A DNA stretch of 64,000 nucleotides, taken from assembly GCF_028283685.1 (NCBI RefSeq), contig NZ_JAPWKF010000006.1, forward strand, positions 481,729 to 545,728. Reading direction: 5' to 3'. The notes below the pieces were generated by a model. It saw nothing but the letters and a program-made list of their open reading frames with translations. It was not told the origin of the DNA and ran no database searches. How positions within the stretch are numbered: position 1 is the first letter of the stretch; each line of letters begins with the position of its first letter. A program made the position numbers and the translations under genes. Below, one piece after another: positions 25,532-36,316 of the stretch. This DNA is from Edaphobacter sp. (GTDB lineage: Bacteria > Acidobacteriota > Terriglobia > Terriglobales > Acidobacteriaceae).

Positions 25532-26788
25532 TTGAAGCTTCCGCGGAGGTCTCTGCTGGTGGGTGGTATGGCGTCGGTGATGTTGGAGGCGATGCACTCG
25601 CTGGGCGAGGCGCAGGTCGCTGTGCCGCCGTTGAAGCCTGTCTCCACGGCTCTTCCCGTCAAGGAAGAGTTTGTCGTCCGCGACTACGAGGTGTGCCTGA
25701 ACAATGCGCGCTGGCACCCGATGAGCCGCGGCGCACGGCAGGCGGTGATCGACTATCTCGACTACAAGGCGCACGGCGTGGTGATGCAGCAGGGGCTGAC
25801 CTCTCCGGCGTCGATCGCGGTGCGGGAGGGCTTCGCTGAGTTGATTGGCGCGAAGCCGGACGAGATCGCGTTCGTCAACAGCACGACGGCAGGCGAGAAC
25901 ATGGTGGTCGCCGCGCTTGGACTGCACCAGCCGGGCAACGGAAACATCGTTACGGATGCGCTGCACTTTGAGGGATCGCTCTATCTCTACCAGGAGCTGA
26001 TGAAGCGCGGCGTCGATGTGCGCATCGTGAAGCCGCGCGGATGGCAGATTGAGCCGAAGGACCTGGAGCAGGCTATCGACGGGAAGACGAAGCTGGTGGC
26101 CATCTCAAAGATCTCGTTTATCAACGGCTTTGAGCACGACCTGAAGTCCATCTGCGACGTCGCGCATGCGCGTGGCGCGCTGGTGTACGCCGATGCGGTG
26201 CAGGCGGCGGGATGTATCCCGGTCGACGTGCGCGAGAGCGGCGTCGATTTTCTGGGATCGGCCAGCTACAAGTGGCTGCAGGGCGACTTCGGCCTTGGCT
26301 TCCTGTACGTGCGCAAGGATGTGCTGCCGAGGCTCGAGCGGACGCAGTGGAGCTTCCGCCAGACGGCGAGCTACGACTATCACGCCTTTCCCGGCGATCC
26401 CGTGGGGCAGTATCCGGCAAGCTACGAGCAGTTGCAGACGGCGGCGGGATACTTCGAGCTGGGAACCTACGCCAACAGCGTTCTGGCCGCGCTCAGTTAC
26501 TCGCTGCCGTGGATTCAGCGGATCGGCGTGGAGAAGATCCAGGCGCACGCGCTGGAGCTGAACGGAAAGCTGCGCCGCGAGATGCCGAAGCTGGGCTACG
26601 CCTGCATTACGCCGGAGGAGGCGAAGGGAACCATCATCGCCTTCGCCGTGAAGGACAATGCAGCGACAGCCGCGAAGCTGAAGGCGAAGAAGGTGGACGC
26701 GGGACTGAACCCGGGGCGGATGCGGATCTCACCGTCGATCTACAACACGATGGACGACGTCGACGCCTTGCTGCGTGCGCTGAGCTAA
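25532..26788 (+). CDS. Class V aminotransferase-fold PLP enzyme with Tat-like signal
   Basis: A 418-residue PLP-dependent enzyme of the cysteine desulfurase/isopenicillin N epimerase-like group. It starts at TTG 25532 with a good AAGGAG site. The N-terminus, KLPRRSLLVGGMASVML, has twin arginines and a hydrophobic stretch, suggesting Tat export of a folded, cofactor-loaded protein. The PLP lysine is Lys247 in GSASYKWLQGDFG, with Asp221 in VYADAVQAAG contacting the pyridine ring. ISKISFINGFEHDLKSI is typical of the fold. No desulfurase active-site cysteine loop is obvious, so an epimerase, lyase or kynureninase-like reaction is as likely. It ends overlapping the convergent gene at 26785. Confidence 0.87.
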   Translation: MKLPRRSLLVGGMASVMLEAMHSLGEAQVAVPPLKPVSTALPVKEEFVVRDYEVCLNNARWHPMSRGARQAVIDYLDYKAHGVVMQQGLTSPASIAVREGFAELIGAKPDEIAFVNSTTAGENMVVAALGLHQPGNGNIVTDALHFEGSLYLYQELMKRGVDVRIVKPRGWQIEPKDLEQAIDGKTKLVAISKISFINGFEHDLKSICDVAHARGALVYADAVQAAGCIPVDVRESGVDFLGSASYKWLQGDFGLGFLYVRKDVLPRLERTQWSFRQTASYDYHAFPGDPVGQYPASYEQLQTAAGYFELGTYANSVLAALSYSLPWIQRIGVEKIQAHALELNGKLRREMPKLGYACITPEEAKGTIIAFAVKDNAATAAKLKAKKVDAGLNPGRMRISPSIYNTMDDVDALLRALS

Positions 26789-27393
26789 CGGACGCGGACG
26801 CAGCTCTGGCCCATGACGGGGACCGTGGTCCAGGCAGTCTCCTTCGCGGACGAGAGGCGGATGTGCAGGTACTGCACAATCTTTTGTTTCTTGTCGCGGT
26901 CGGCGAACATGCTGATGGCGAGGGTGCTGCCGTCGTCGACGAGGACGGGCGCGAGATCGCCGTTGAGTGGAACGGTCTGCGAGGCGTGCTTGAACTCGGA
27001 GAACTGGTCGGCGTTCTGCCGCTTGAAGGTGCAGCGGATCTTGCGGGTTCCCTCGACCGGCTCGACGTCAAGGTCGTAGGCGAAGGTGGCGTCGCTTTCG
27101 GTGGCCTCGATGTAGAGATGAAGTGTCTGGTGCTGCGGCGAGCCGTCGGTGCGCAGGCCTTCGCTCCATCCGGCCTCGTCGCTGGCGACGGAGATGTCCA
27201 TGGTGACGCCGTTGGCGGAGGCGTGGCGGATCATGACGGCATCAGTGGCCGGCGAGGCGACCTTCTGGTAGAGCGGCGTGTGCTCGTAGCTTTGCGCAGC
27301 CAGAAGAGCGCTGCCGGGGAAGACACAGGCCCAGAATCCGGAGGCCAATACGAACAAGGCTTGCCTGCGAAACCGCGCAGAGGGTCTCATCAT
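26785..27393 (-). CDS. Secreted protein of unknown function
   Basis: About 202 residues from ATG 27393 (a TTG at 27405 is also possible). The N-terminus MMRPSARFRRQALFVL...GSALLAAQ is a signal peptide. The mature domain looks all-beta with alternating hydrophobic and polar residues (TLHLYIEATESDATFAYDLD, TLAISMFADRD) and a single C-terminal Cys near MGQSCVRVR. No family is recognised. It is convergent with, and overlaps by three bases, the PLP enzyme gene. Confidence 0.7.
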   Translation of the reverse strand: MMRPSARFRRQALFVLASGFWACVFPGSALLAAQSYEHTPLYQKVASPATDAVMIRHASANGVTMDISVASDEAGWSEGLRTDGSPQHQTLHLYIEATESDATFAYDLDVEPVEGTRKIRCTFKRQNADQFSEFKHASQTVPLNGDLAPVLVDDGSTLAISMFADRDKKQKIVQYLHIRLSSAKETAWTTVPVMGQSCVRVR

Positions 27394-27670
27394 TTTCTCG
27401 TGCAAAAGGAATGGGGGAACTTAGGACGATTCTATCGTTAGCGTAAAAGTCTGTTGTTGCCATATGTGGTTCTTTTTACATGACTTAGCGCGCAATATTT
27501 TGCATAGTGGCTTGTGGTCCTGACCTGGCGGGAGGGTAAAGAGCCCCGGGCCGCAGACTCTGTTGCCAGGGAAGGCTTCGTTGAAGCCGTGGCGGTTGAA
27601 GTTCGAAGAAACAGAGGTTTCGGGACGAAAGGCGTTCTCCTTGGCGCGAGGCATGGTCTAGACTTCCGCC

Positions 27671-28456
27671 ATGCCAAAGTGGCTCCTCCCATTGGGTCGC
27701 GCGTTGTATGCCGTCGGGCTCGCCTCTCTCGGCCTGATGCACTTCTTCTTCATGAACTTTCCCTGGGTGGTGGTTCCGGAGTTCCCGGCGTGGATTCCCC
27801 TGCGGTTGCTATGGATCTTCGTGCTGGGAGCCGCGCTGACCGCTGCGGGAGCGGCGATCCTGTTCAACCGCAGGGGCAGGAAGGTCGCGGCATGGACGGG
27901 ACTTGGCCTGCTGGCGCTTGTCGTCATCGTGCACCTGCCCTACCAGCTTACGGGAGCCTACGTCGCCGTCCTGGGCGCGTGGACGAATGCCATCAAGGAG
28001 CTGGCACTCGCGGGAGGAGCGTGGATCTGCGCGCTGTCGCTGGGAAGAGGGAGGGGCGACATTCCCGGCTGGCTGGAGAGATCGCTTCCGCTGGGCCGCT
28101 ACTTCTTCGCGGCCCTGCTGATCCTCTTCGGCGTCGAGCACTTCCTTTACCCGGGATTCGTCGCGTCGCTGGTGCCTGCCTGGATCGGAAACCAGATCTT
28201 CTGGACATACTTTGCAGGCGTCGCGCTGATCGCAGGAGGGGCAGGGATGCTGGTGAGACGCGTCGCAAGCCTCGCATCGCTGCTGGTGGGAGCGATGCTC
28301 TTGCTGTGGGTGCTGATGCTGCATATCCCAAGGGCAATCGCCGATCCATACACCCATGTCGGCAACGAGTGGGCAAGCGTGTTTGAGGCGCTGGCGTTCA
28401 GTGGGATGGCGTTTATGCTTGCTGCGCTGCAAGAGAGAGAAACGCCTCTTCCCTAG
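27671..28456 (+). CDS. DoxX-like integral membrane protein
   Basis: A 261-residue polytopic protein with about eight hydrophobic segments arranged as two similar halves. The first contains GLMHFFFMNFPWVVVPEFPAW, the second FGVEHFLYPGFVASLVPAW. The repeated pattern of His in a helix followed by aromatic residues and P-x-W is typical of DoxX/DUF417-like quinone-associated membrane proteins. The function is not known for this branch. It ends just before a bidirectional terminator at 28478. Confidence 0.8.
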   Translation: MPKWLLPLGRALYAVGLASLGLMHFFFMNFPWVVVPEFPAWIPLRLLWIFVLGAALTAAGAAILFNRRGRKVAAWTGLGLLALVVIVHLPYQLTGAYVAVLGAWTNAIKELALAGGAWICALSLGRGRGDIPGWLERSLPLGRYFFAALLILFGVEHFLYPGFVASLVPAWIGNQIFWTYFAGVALIAGGAGMLVRRVASLASLLVGAMLLLWVLMLHIPRAIADPYTHVGNEWASVFEALAFSGMAFMLAALQERETPLP

Positions 28457-28477
28457 GGATGTCGTCGAGGCAAAAAG

Positions 28478-28503
28478 AAAGGCCGCCATTGCTGGCGGCC
28501 TTT
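28478..28503. terminator. Bidirectional terminator between the DoxX-like and radical SAM genes
   Basis: A 10-bp perfect stem (aaaggccgcc / ggcggccttt) with an attgct loop. The + strand continues tgtagtttgttttt and the minus strand continues with ctttttg, so it can stop both convergent transcripts. Confidence 0.88.
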
Positions 28504-28545
28504 GTAGTTTGTTTTTGCGCGGAGCGCGTCTGCTCCATGCAATGG

Positions 28546-30648
<2,103 letters not shown>

Positions 30649-30963
30649 AAGTGTTTCTGTCTCCTGATGAGTTCCTTCAAAAATCGGTGAAGCCTGAACA
30701 GCTACTCCTTGAGCGTATTCGGCCAAGGGCGCCTGCGGTAGTACGCACCCTGATTCAACCCCTCATGAGGCTCATTCGGTTAAATGAATGAGGGACAAGG
30801 GTTTGAACCTCCTTAAGCGTAGCCACCGCGGGGTGCTGATTGAAGTTTAACCAAGCGAACAGCTGTTTTCTGCATTAAACGGTAATTGGGGAGCAGCGAA
30901 TGGGAGCCCTGAAAAGGGTGCAGAAAATTAAAGGCCGTGGCGGATGGCTGGTGGAGGCCCGTT

Positions 30964-31932
30964 CTACATGCTTCCGGGGTTGGTGTAGGCGATGTTGTTG
31001 AGAATCTGCTGCACGAAGATGATGCGCACGTGGACGTGGCTGGCGAGGTCGGGGAGGAACTCGTTGACCAGGTTGTTGACGGGGTCGAGGGCGTAGCCGG
31101 TGAGGATGCGTTCGGCGGTGGAGGCGCCGTCGCTCTGGATGCCGGGGACGTAGAGATTGCTGAGCTCGGCGACGATGGGGTAGGCGGCGAGCGTGCCGTA
31201 GTTGGGGATGGCGTGGCCGTCGTCGCTGCGCGAGACGAAGGTGCGGGAGACGGAGTAGAGGATGCGCTTGCCGAAGGGCTTGTCCGGGCGGCGGTAGTAG
31301 CGCGGGTCCTGGTGGGCGATCGCGGGTACGGCGAAGGTACCGAAGAACTCGGCGGTGGCGTTCTGCAGCACGCTGATGCCTGCGAGCTTGCCGAAGCCCG
31401 CGAAGCCGGGGCCGTAGGCGGTGTGCGAGTCGATCGCGATGTTGATGGCCGAGATGCCGACGATGGTGCCCAGGCTGGAGGGATCGGTGGTGTAGTGCGC
31501 GGCGAGGTAGCCCTTCTCCTGCCAGGTGAGCGGGATCGCGATGTTGGTGCTGAGGAAGCGCTGGTAGGGATAGACCAGCTCGCTGCAGCGCGGGCGTGGG
31601 GCATCGACCTTTTTGGGGTCGAAGTAGATCATGCCGAGGGCGCTGATAAAGTTGCAGGGCTCCTGATCTTTGCCGCTGGCATGCTGGGACCGGCGGGCGA
31701 CGAGGACGGCATCTTCCTGGAGGGAGGCGCTGGGGGCGTCGGGCAGTTGTTCCTGGGGGGAGTCGCTGGGCGTGATCCTCGGCTTGAGGGGAGCCAGGGG
31801 CGCGATCGGGGTGGACTCCTGCGCCGCCGGGGCCGGCGTCTCCTGCGGCGGGGGAGCGGGGGGCGGCGCCGTCTGTGCGGCGGCACTTGCTGCGAGAATC
31901 AACACGCTGAGCACCCATGCGCGGACCATCAT
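30964..31932 (-). CDS. Secreted protein, 'HQDPRYY' family, member 1
   Basis: A 322-residue exported protein: a signal peptide (MMVRAWVLSV...SAAAQ), a Pro/Ala-rich linker with LPDAPSAS, then a hydrophobic, Ala/Gly-rich domain containing AIAHQDPRYYRRP, KRILYSVSRTFVSRSDDGHA and IPNYGTLAA. The same landmarks occur in the next gene upstream on the minus strand (31972-32832), so the two are tandem paralogues. I recall this domain as frequent in Acidobacteria, without known function. Several amphipathic stretches suggest outer-membrane association. Only 39 bases separate the pair. Confidence 0.78.
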   Translation of the reverse strand: MMVRAWVLSVLILAASAAAQTAPPPAPPPQETPAPAAQESTPIAPLAPLKPRITPSDSPQEQLPDAPSASLQEDAVLVARRSQHASGKDQEPCNFISALGMIYFDPKKVDAPRPRCSELVYPYQRFLSTNIAIPLTWQEKGYLAAHYTTDPSSLGTIVGISAINIAIDSHTAYGPGFAGFGKLAGISVLQNATAEFFGTFAVPAIAHQDPRYYRRPDKPFGKRILYSVSRTFVSRSDDGHAIPNYGTLAAYPIVAELSNLYVPGIQSDGASTAERILTGYALDPVNNLVNEFLPDLASHVHVRIIFVQQILNNIAYTNPGSM

Positions 31933-31971
31933 CGTGTTGCGTCCTTGCTGTGTAACGGGTTCGGTGCGCGT

Positions 31972-32832
31972 CTACTCATGCTTTCTGATGTGCAGCCAGT
32001 TGATGAAATCGTCTGCGAACTCGGAGACGAGATAACCGCCTGCGGTGCCTGCGAGGGAGGTTCCCCAGCCTCGCATCACCGGTGTTACGCCCATGTTGCG
32101 TTCAGGATAGTACGTTTGGGCCAGTGAGACCGCGGCGCCGGTGCCGAGGATAAAGGCGTAGTTGGGAATGGTCTTTCCGCTGTCGGTACGGCCGATGACG
32201 GGCCGCGTCACCGCATAGAGGGCGCGATTGAAGAACTTGTGGTCGGGACCCAGCTGATAGTAGCGGGGATCCTGGTGAAAGGCCGTGGCCAGCACGGAGT
32301 CGGAGAAGACCTCTTTGGAGGAGTTCAGCGCGGCGGCGGCTCCGAGGCGTTGTCCGAAGGCTTCACTGTTGACGCCATAGTTGGGACTGAGATCGAGGAG
32401 CTGCGACCAGCCTGCGGAGAGGAGCCATCCCGCCATGGCGTAGGGCGTCACGGACTCGCGCAGACCCAGCAGTATCTTGTCTTTGGGGCGCTGCTTCCGG
32501 ACCGACTGTCCGGCGGAGATAAATTTCACGCGAGCCAGGGCCACGGGCTGGGTGTTTGTTCCGGTGATCTGTCCGCCGTACCAGTTGCCGGAGGTGCCGT
32601 CGTGCAGGGAGCTGCTCTCGCCGGCGAGGGTGGCGCTGGGCGCGTCGGGCAGATCGGACGTGGCTGTCTCTGTGGCTGTGGACGTCGCCCTGGGGGCGGG
32701 ATCGGATGGATTCGCTGGATTAGCGGCTAAGCATGGAGCTGTCACAAGAGCGAACGCGAGAAGTCCAAATCCAACAGGGCCCGGACTTGTTCTCCAGTGA
32801 CGGATAGAGCATACGTTTTTTGCTGGCAACAA
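31972..32832 (-). CDS. Secreted protein, 'HQDPRYY' family, member 2
   Basis: A 286-residue paralogue of the downstream gene. It likely starts at TTG 32832 with a GAGGG site. Its signal region (PGPVGFGLLAFALVTAPCLA) is followed by LPDAPSATLAGE, then FSDSVLATAFHQDPRYYQLG, NRALYAVTRPVIGRTDSGK and TIPNYAFILG, which align with the matching segments of member 1. The C-terminus ends LVSEFADDFINWLHIRKHE. Function unknown. Probably co-transcribed with member 1. Confidence 0.78.
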   Translation of the reverse strand: MLPAKNVCSIRHWRTSPGPVGFGLLAFALVTAPCLAANPANPSDPAPRATSTATETATSDLPDAPSATLAGESSSLHDGTSGNWYGGQITGTNTQPVALARVKFISAGQSVRKQRPKDKILLGLRESVTPYAMAGWLLSAGWSQLLDLSPNYGVNSEAFGQRLGAAAALNSSKEVFSDSVLATAFHQDPRYYQLGPDHKFFNRALYAVTRPVIGRTDSGKTIPNYAFILGTGAAVSLAQTYYPERNMGVTPVMRGWGTSLAGTAGGYLVSEFADDFINWLHIRKHE

Positions 32833-33101
32833 AAACCCTCACTTACGATACTGACGATCTCGTTGCTCCAGTCTGGAACAGGACCGACGTGCTTTGAACA
32901 TTAATTATGGCGTTTTACGCGGTAACAGATGTGCACGCCCTGCTTGAAAGGACGCATCCGCATCGCGCTACGTTGTATCTGCGGCTGCAGTTGGCGCTAA
33001 AGCGTTGACGTTACCACCTCGGCACTGCGGGCGGAATACCCTTCCGTAGTGGTTGACCCTGCTTTTTCCTCATTCTGATAATCAATAGTGGAGAGCTCTA
33101 T

Positions 33102-33344
33102 ATGTCGACCGAGTCGGGGAAGTCTGCCTGGGAGCAACGGTTGCACGAGACCGGTGCGCGCGTGGAGGACGATCTGCGTGAGCTGGTTCGCTACTTCAAC
33201 GACGAAGTGGTGCCCGAGGTCCGTAAGAGCGGCTCCGAAGCTCTGCGCGCGGCGGCGAAGCATCTGAATTCCATCGCGGAGCGCATGGATGAGCGAGCGG
33301 GCCGCACACCGCCACGCCGCCCTGAGGGAACACCCCGGCCGTGA
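33102..33344 (+). CDS. Small helical protein coupled to rlpA
   Basis: An 80-residue soluble protein with a good GGAGAG site upstream. It is almost entirely charged amphipathic helix (LRELVRYFNDEVVPEVRKSG, EALRAAAKHLNSIAERMDER), with a Pro/Arg tail. Its stop overlaps the GTG start of rlpA by four bases (GTGA), so translation is probably coupled. No family is recognised; it resembles small coiled-coil or phasin-like proteins only in general character. Confidence 0.75.
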   Translation: MSTESGKSAWEQRLHETGARVEDDLRELVRYFNDEVVPEVRKSGSEALRAAAKHLNSIAERMDERAGRTPPRRPEGTPRP

Positions 33345-34126
33345 ATCGCTCTCGCATCGCTGTTGCCGTTCCCGCACTGGTGTTGATGCTGGCGGTGAGC
33401 GGTTGCCACAAGAAGCATAAGCACGCCTACCATCCGCCGCCTCCTCCGATTCGCTCGAGCAGCCACGGCGGAAGCACGACAGCGAGGAATCGCACGACTG
33501 CGCCGCCGAGCGCGAGTGTTCCACTGTCGCCGCCTGCGTCGCTACCGCCGAACCTGAGCCAGCGGCCCTCTGTGGTAGAGACGGGACTGGCAAGCTGGTA
33601 TGGCCCGCCGTATGCCGGTCGCAAAGGGGCCGACGGTACGGTCTACGACCAGAACGCGATGACGGCGGCGCATCTGACGCTGCCGATGGGATCGATCGTG
33701 CGGGTGACCAATCTGACGACCAACCAGTCGGCGGTGGTGAAGATCACCGACCGCGGGCCGTTTGTGCATGGGCGCATCATCGATCTCTCGCTGGCTGCGG
33801 CCAAGGCGACGGGAGTGTATCGCGCGGGCATCGCGAAGGTACGCGTCGAGGCGTGGACGCCGGCGCCGAGCACCAGCGCCAGTGCGATTCCCGGCGGACG
33901 CTGGTGCGTGCAGGTGGGTGCCTTCCAGAATGAGAAGGATGCGATCAAGCTGAAGGAGCAGCTGCTGCGGCGCTACTCGAAGGCCAAGGTGATCGAGTTC
34001 CCCGGCCCTACGGGCTACTGGGTTCGCATCAATCCTTCACGGCCGGATAAGGACTCCGCGACGGAGGCAGCAGACAGCATCCGCGTCGGGGGCGGGGCTG
34101 AGCCTTACCTGATTCGCACCGACTAG
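33341..34126 (+). CDS. rlpA: RlpA-type septal lipoprotein (lytic transglycosylase) with SPOR domain
   Basis: A 261-residue lipoprotein: lipobox MLAVSGC, a His/Lys/Pro/Ser-rich linker, then the double-psi beta-barrel RlpA domain (residues ~85-175: ETGLASWYGPPYAGRKGADG, MTAAHLTLPMGSIVRVTN, KITDRGPFVHGRIIDLS), and a C-terminal SPOR domain (~188-255: WCVQVGAFQNEKDA). RlpA cleaves naked glycan strands at the septum in Pseudomonas, and SPOR binds denuded glycan at division sites. The start is GTG 33341, overlapping the 80-residue gene upstream. Confidence 0.93.
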   Translation: MNRSRIAVAVPALVLMLAVSGCHKKHKHAYHPPPPPIRSSSHGGSTTARNRTTAPPSASVPLSPPASLPPNLSQRPSVVETGLASWYGPPYAGRKGADGTVYDQNAMTAAHLTLPMGSIVRVTNLTTNQSAVVKITDRGPFVHGRIIDLSLAAAKATGVYRAGIAKVRVEAWTPAPSTSASAIPGGRWCVQVGAFQNEKDAIKLKEQLLRRYSKAKVIEFPGPTGYWVRINPSRPDKDSATEAADSIRVGGGAEPYLIRTD

Positions 34127-34147
34127 AGGGAATCCCTGCGGGGTGAT

Positions 34148-34645
34148 TTAGCGGATGACGCGGCGGTTGGTGCGGCGTTCGATCTCTCTGGCAAACTCTG
34201 CTGCGCCGCTGTGGTTCCAGGTGTGGGTGATGGTGACGCGGTTGTCGCCCATGATGCGGGTCATGCGTCCTCCGCCGATCGCCTGGGCGCTCATGACCTC
34301 GTGATAACTGATGCGCTTATCGCCGCGCAGCCAGAAGTGCTGTACCAGCGCGGAGGGCGTCATCACGATGGTGCCGGGCATCTGCGAGAGCACCAAAAGG
34401 GCGATGGCGACGATCAATAACGGCAGCCACATGGGCAGATGGTGCGTCGCCTTCCAGACCGGCAGCGCGAAGAAGATGAAGTAGAGCGGGAGCACCAGAG
34501 CGCGTCCCCAGATGACGATGGGCTTGAGCGGGAAGGCGAGGCCTTCGGTGGTCTCGCGCGGCTTGCCCTTGATCATGCGTCCGGCGTAGAGCAGTACGAA
34601 GAGCGCAGCCAGTGTCGCGAATTGAAGTGTCTTGAAGGTGACCAT
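34148..34645 (-). CDS. Membrane protein with PH-like C-terminus, third gene of the TldD/E operon
   Basis: A 165-residue protein with an N-terminal hydrophobic segment (residues ~5-20) and a pair of helices at ~45-65 and 71-88, then a soluble ~75-residue beta-rich region (TIVMTPSALVQHFWLRGDKR, SYHEVMSAQAI) resembling the bacterial PH-like domains that follow membrane hairpins. It ends with an Arg-rich helix (EIERRTNRRVIR). It lies 15 bases downstream of the TldE-like gene and is likely in its operon. Function unknown. Confidence 0.72.
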   Translation of the reverse strand: MVTFKTLQFATLAALFVLLYAGRMIKGKPRETTEGLAFPLKPIVIWGRALVLPLYFIFFALPVWKATHHLPMWLPLLIVAIALLVLSQMPGTIVMTPSALVQHFWLRGDKRISYHEVMSAQAIGGGRMTRIMGDNRVTITHTWNHSGAAEFAREIERRTNRRVIR

Positions 34646-34660
34646 ATCGATCTCCCGATC

Positions 34661-36316
34661 TTACTTTTCAGGCGGCGGTGGAGGATAGTAGGGCAGCTTC
34701 TGCTGCTCCTCGTTGGCACGCTTGACGCCGATGTCGCCGAAGAGCAGGCTGGGCACGATGGTGGTCTGCGGCAGCGCGGCGAGCATGTCGTTGACGTAGG
34801 GATCATTGCCGGCGGCGATGATCTCGGAGCGCAGGCTGCGGTTGTCGAGCTCGTCGAAGCTGGCGCCGCGCACCAGCTGGCGGCTGCCGTCGGGATGCAC
34901 GAGGTAGAGCAGCCGCGGCGCCTCGCCGCCCATGGTCTCCACGGCGTAGACGTCGCGCTTCTGGTCTTTCGCCATCGATAGAAGCTTCTGGTTCATCGCG
35001 GCGGGCGGCAGCGGATTGGTGGCGGTGAAGATCATCACGCTGGAGCTGGAGTGCGCTGCCGCACCCGGCGCGGCGCGGCCGTGGCCGTTGGAAATGGGGA
35101 AGTCACGCACCGGCGTGCGGCCGATGAGATAGTTCTGGAGCTTGCCTGCCGTGACCACGTCGACCGACTGGGCGGGGACACCCTCGTCGTCGATGGTGTA
35201 GGCACCGATGACGGAGCGTCCGGCAAACGTCGTCTCCAGGGGATTGTCGACGACGTTCATGAACTCGGGCAGCACGCGTGCGCGATAGCTCGAGGCATAG
35301 GCGCCGGTGGTGCGCGCGGCGGTGCCCATGTCGGGCCGGTCGGCCTCGACGTTATCGACGAAGAGGCGGTTCATGACGTCGGAGGCGGCGTCACCGGAGA
35401 AGAGCACGGGGCCGTGATAGTCCTCGGAATCGACGAGCGGGGCATTGCGCAGGTCTTCGAGGGTCTTGATGTCGTCGATGACGCGCTTGCGGAAGGCCGG
35501 CCAGCTTTCGAGTTCCGATGCGCTGACGGCGACCGAACCGTTGTCGCGGCTCAGACGCATGCCGTCGCCGGCCTGCGTGCCGACGCTGATGGCGTTGTTA
35601 TAGCCGCTGGTGCTGTAGCGCACGGCGGTGCCCTCGGTGTTGACGAGGTAACGATTGAGCACCATGGCACGGATGTTGGCGGTGGAATACTGCACCAGCG
35701 GGGCGAAGCTGCGGACCTCGGGTGCGCTGGAGTAGAGGCCGCTGGCGGTGATGATGCGCTTGCGCCACTCGGCGCGGTCGATGTCGAGCTTGCGCAGCGG
35801 TTCGATTTTGACCAGAGGCTTCTGCTGGGCGAGGTCCTGTTCGGCGCTCGGCGACTGGAAGCGCTCCATCGCGGCGCGTTTGGCGGAGTAGGCGCGCAGG
35901 GCGTTCTTGTAGGCGTCGTCGGTGGCGGTCCAGAGGGCGTAGCGCAGGGCGATGGGGTCGTTGTCATCGGGAGCGAGCTGTACGCTGCCTTCGCCGCGTC
36001 CGCTGCTGGAGTCGATGTTGTGGTCGCCGATGCGGACGTTGACGCGCACGATGCGCTGGTGGCCCTGTTCCTCGCGGGTGAGGGCGCCGTAGTTGGCGAC
36101 GGCCTCGTAGCTGGTGAAGTCGTCGAGGCGGTACTCGATGAAATAGGGCCGCTGCATGCCGGGGAGGACGAGCTGCGCCTTCTCGCGTTCGAGCTCGGCC
36201 TGCATGGCCTTCATCAGAGGGTCGTCGGACTGTGCGAAGGATGTCTTTGCGACAGCGCAGGAGGCAAAGAGCAGGGCGGCTGCGACGGTACGCGAGAGTG
36301 AGATGGTGTGCGCCAT
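34661..36316 (-). CDS. Exported TldE/PmbA-like protein lacking the zinc motif
   Basis: A 551-residue TldD/PmbA-fold protein with a signal peptide (MAHTISLSRT...KTSFAQ). The C-terminal TldD/E core is recognisable in GPVLFSGDAASDVMNRLF, IGAYTIDDEGVPAQSVDVVT, GKLQNYLIGRTPVRDFPISN and GHGRA. The HExxxH seen in the neighbouring TldD-like protein is replaced by DVMNRLF, as in the non-catalytic TldE/PmbA partner of TldD-TldE heterodimers. Its ATG directly abuts the stop of the TldD-like gene, so the two subunits are probably made together. Export is unusual, since E. coli TldD/E is cytoplasmic. Confidence 0.85.
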   Translation of the reverse strand: MAHTISLSRTVAAALLFASCAVAKTSFAQSDDPLMKAMQAELEREKAQLVLPGMQRPYFIEYRLDDFTSYEAVANYGALTREEQGHQRIVRVNVRIGDHNIDSSSGRGEGSVQLAPDDNDPIALRYALWTATDDAYKNALRAYSAKRAAMERFQSPSAEQDLAQQKPLVKIEPLRKLDIDRAEWRKRIITASGLYSSAPEVRSFAPLVQYSTANIRAMVLNRYLVNTEGTAVRYSTSGYNNAISVGTQAGDGMRLSRDNGSVAVSASELESWPAFRKRVIDDIKTLEDLRNAPLVDSEDYHGPVLFSGDAASDVMNRLFVDNVEADRPDMGTAARTTGAYASSYRARVLPEFMNVVDNPLETTFAGRSVIGAYTIDDEGVPAQSVDVVTAGKLQNYLIGRTPVRDFPISNGHGRAAPGAAAHSSSSVMIFTATNPLPPAAMNQKLLSMAKDQKRDVYAVETMGGEAPRLLYLVHPDGSRQLVRGASFDELDNRSLRSEIIAAGNDPYVNDMLAALPQTTIVPSLLFGDIGVKRANEEQQKLPYYPPPPPEK

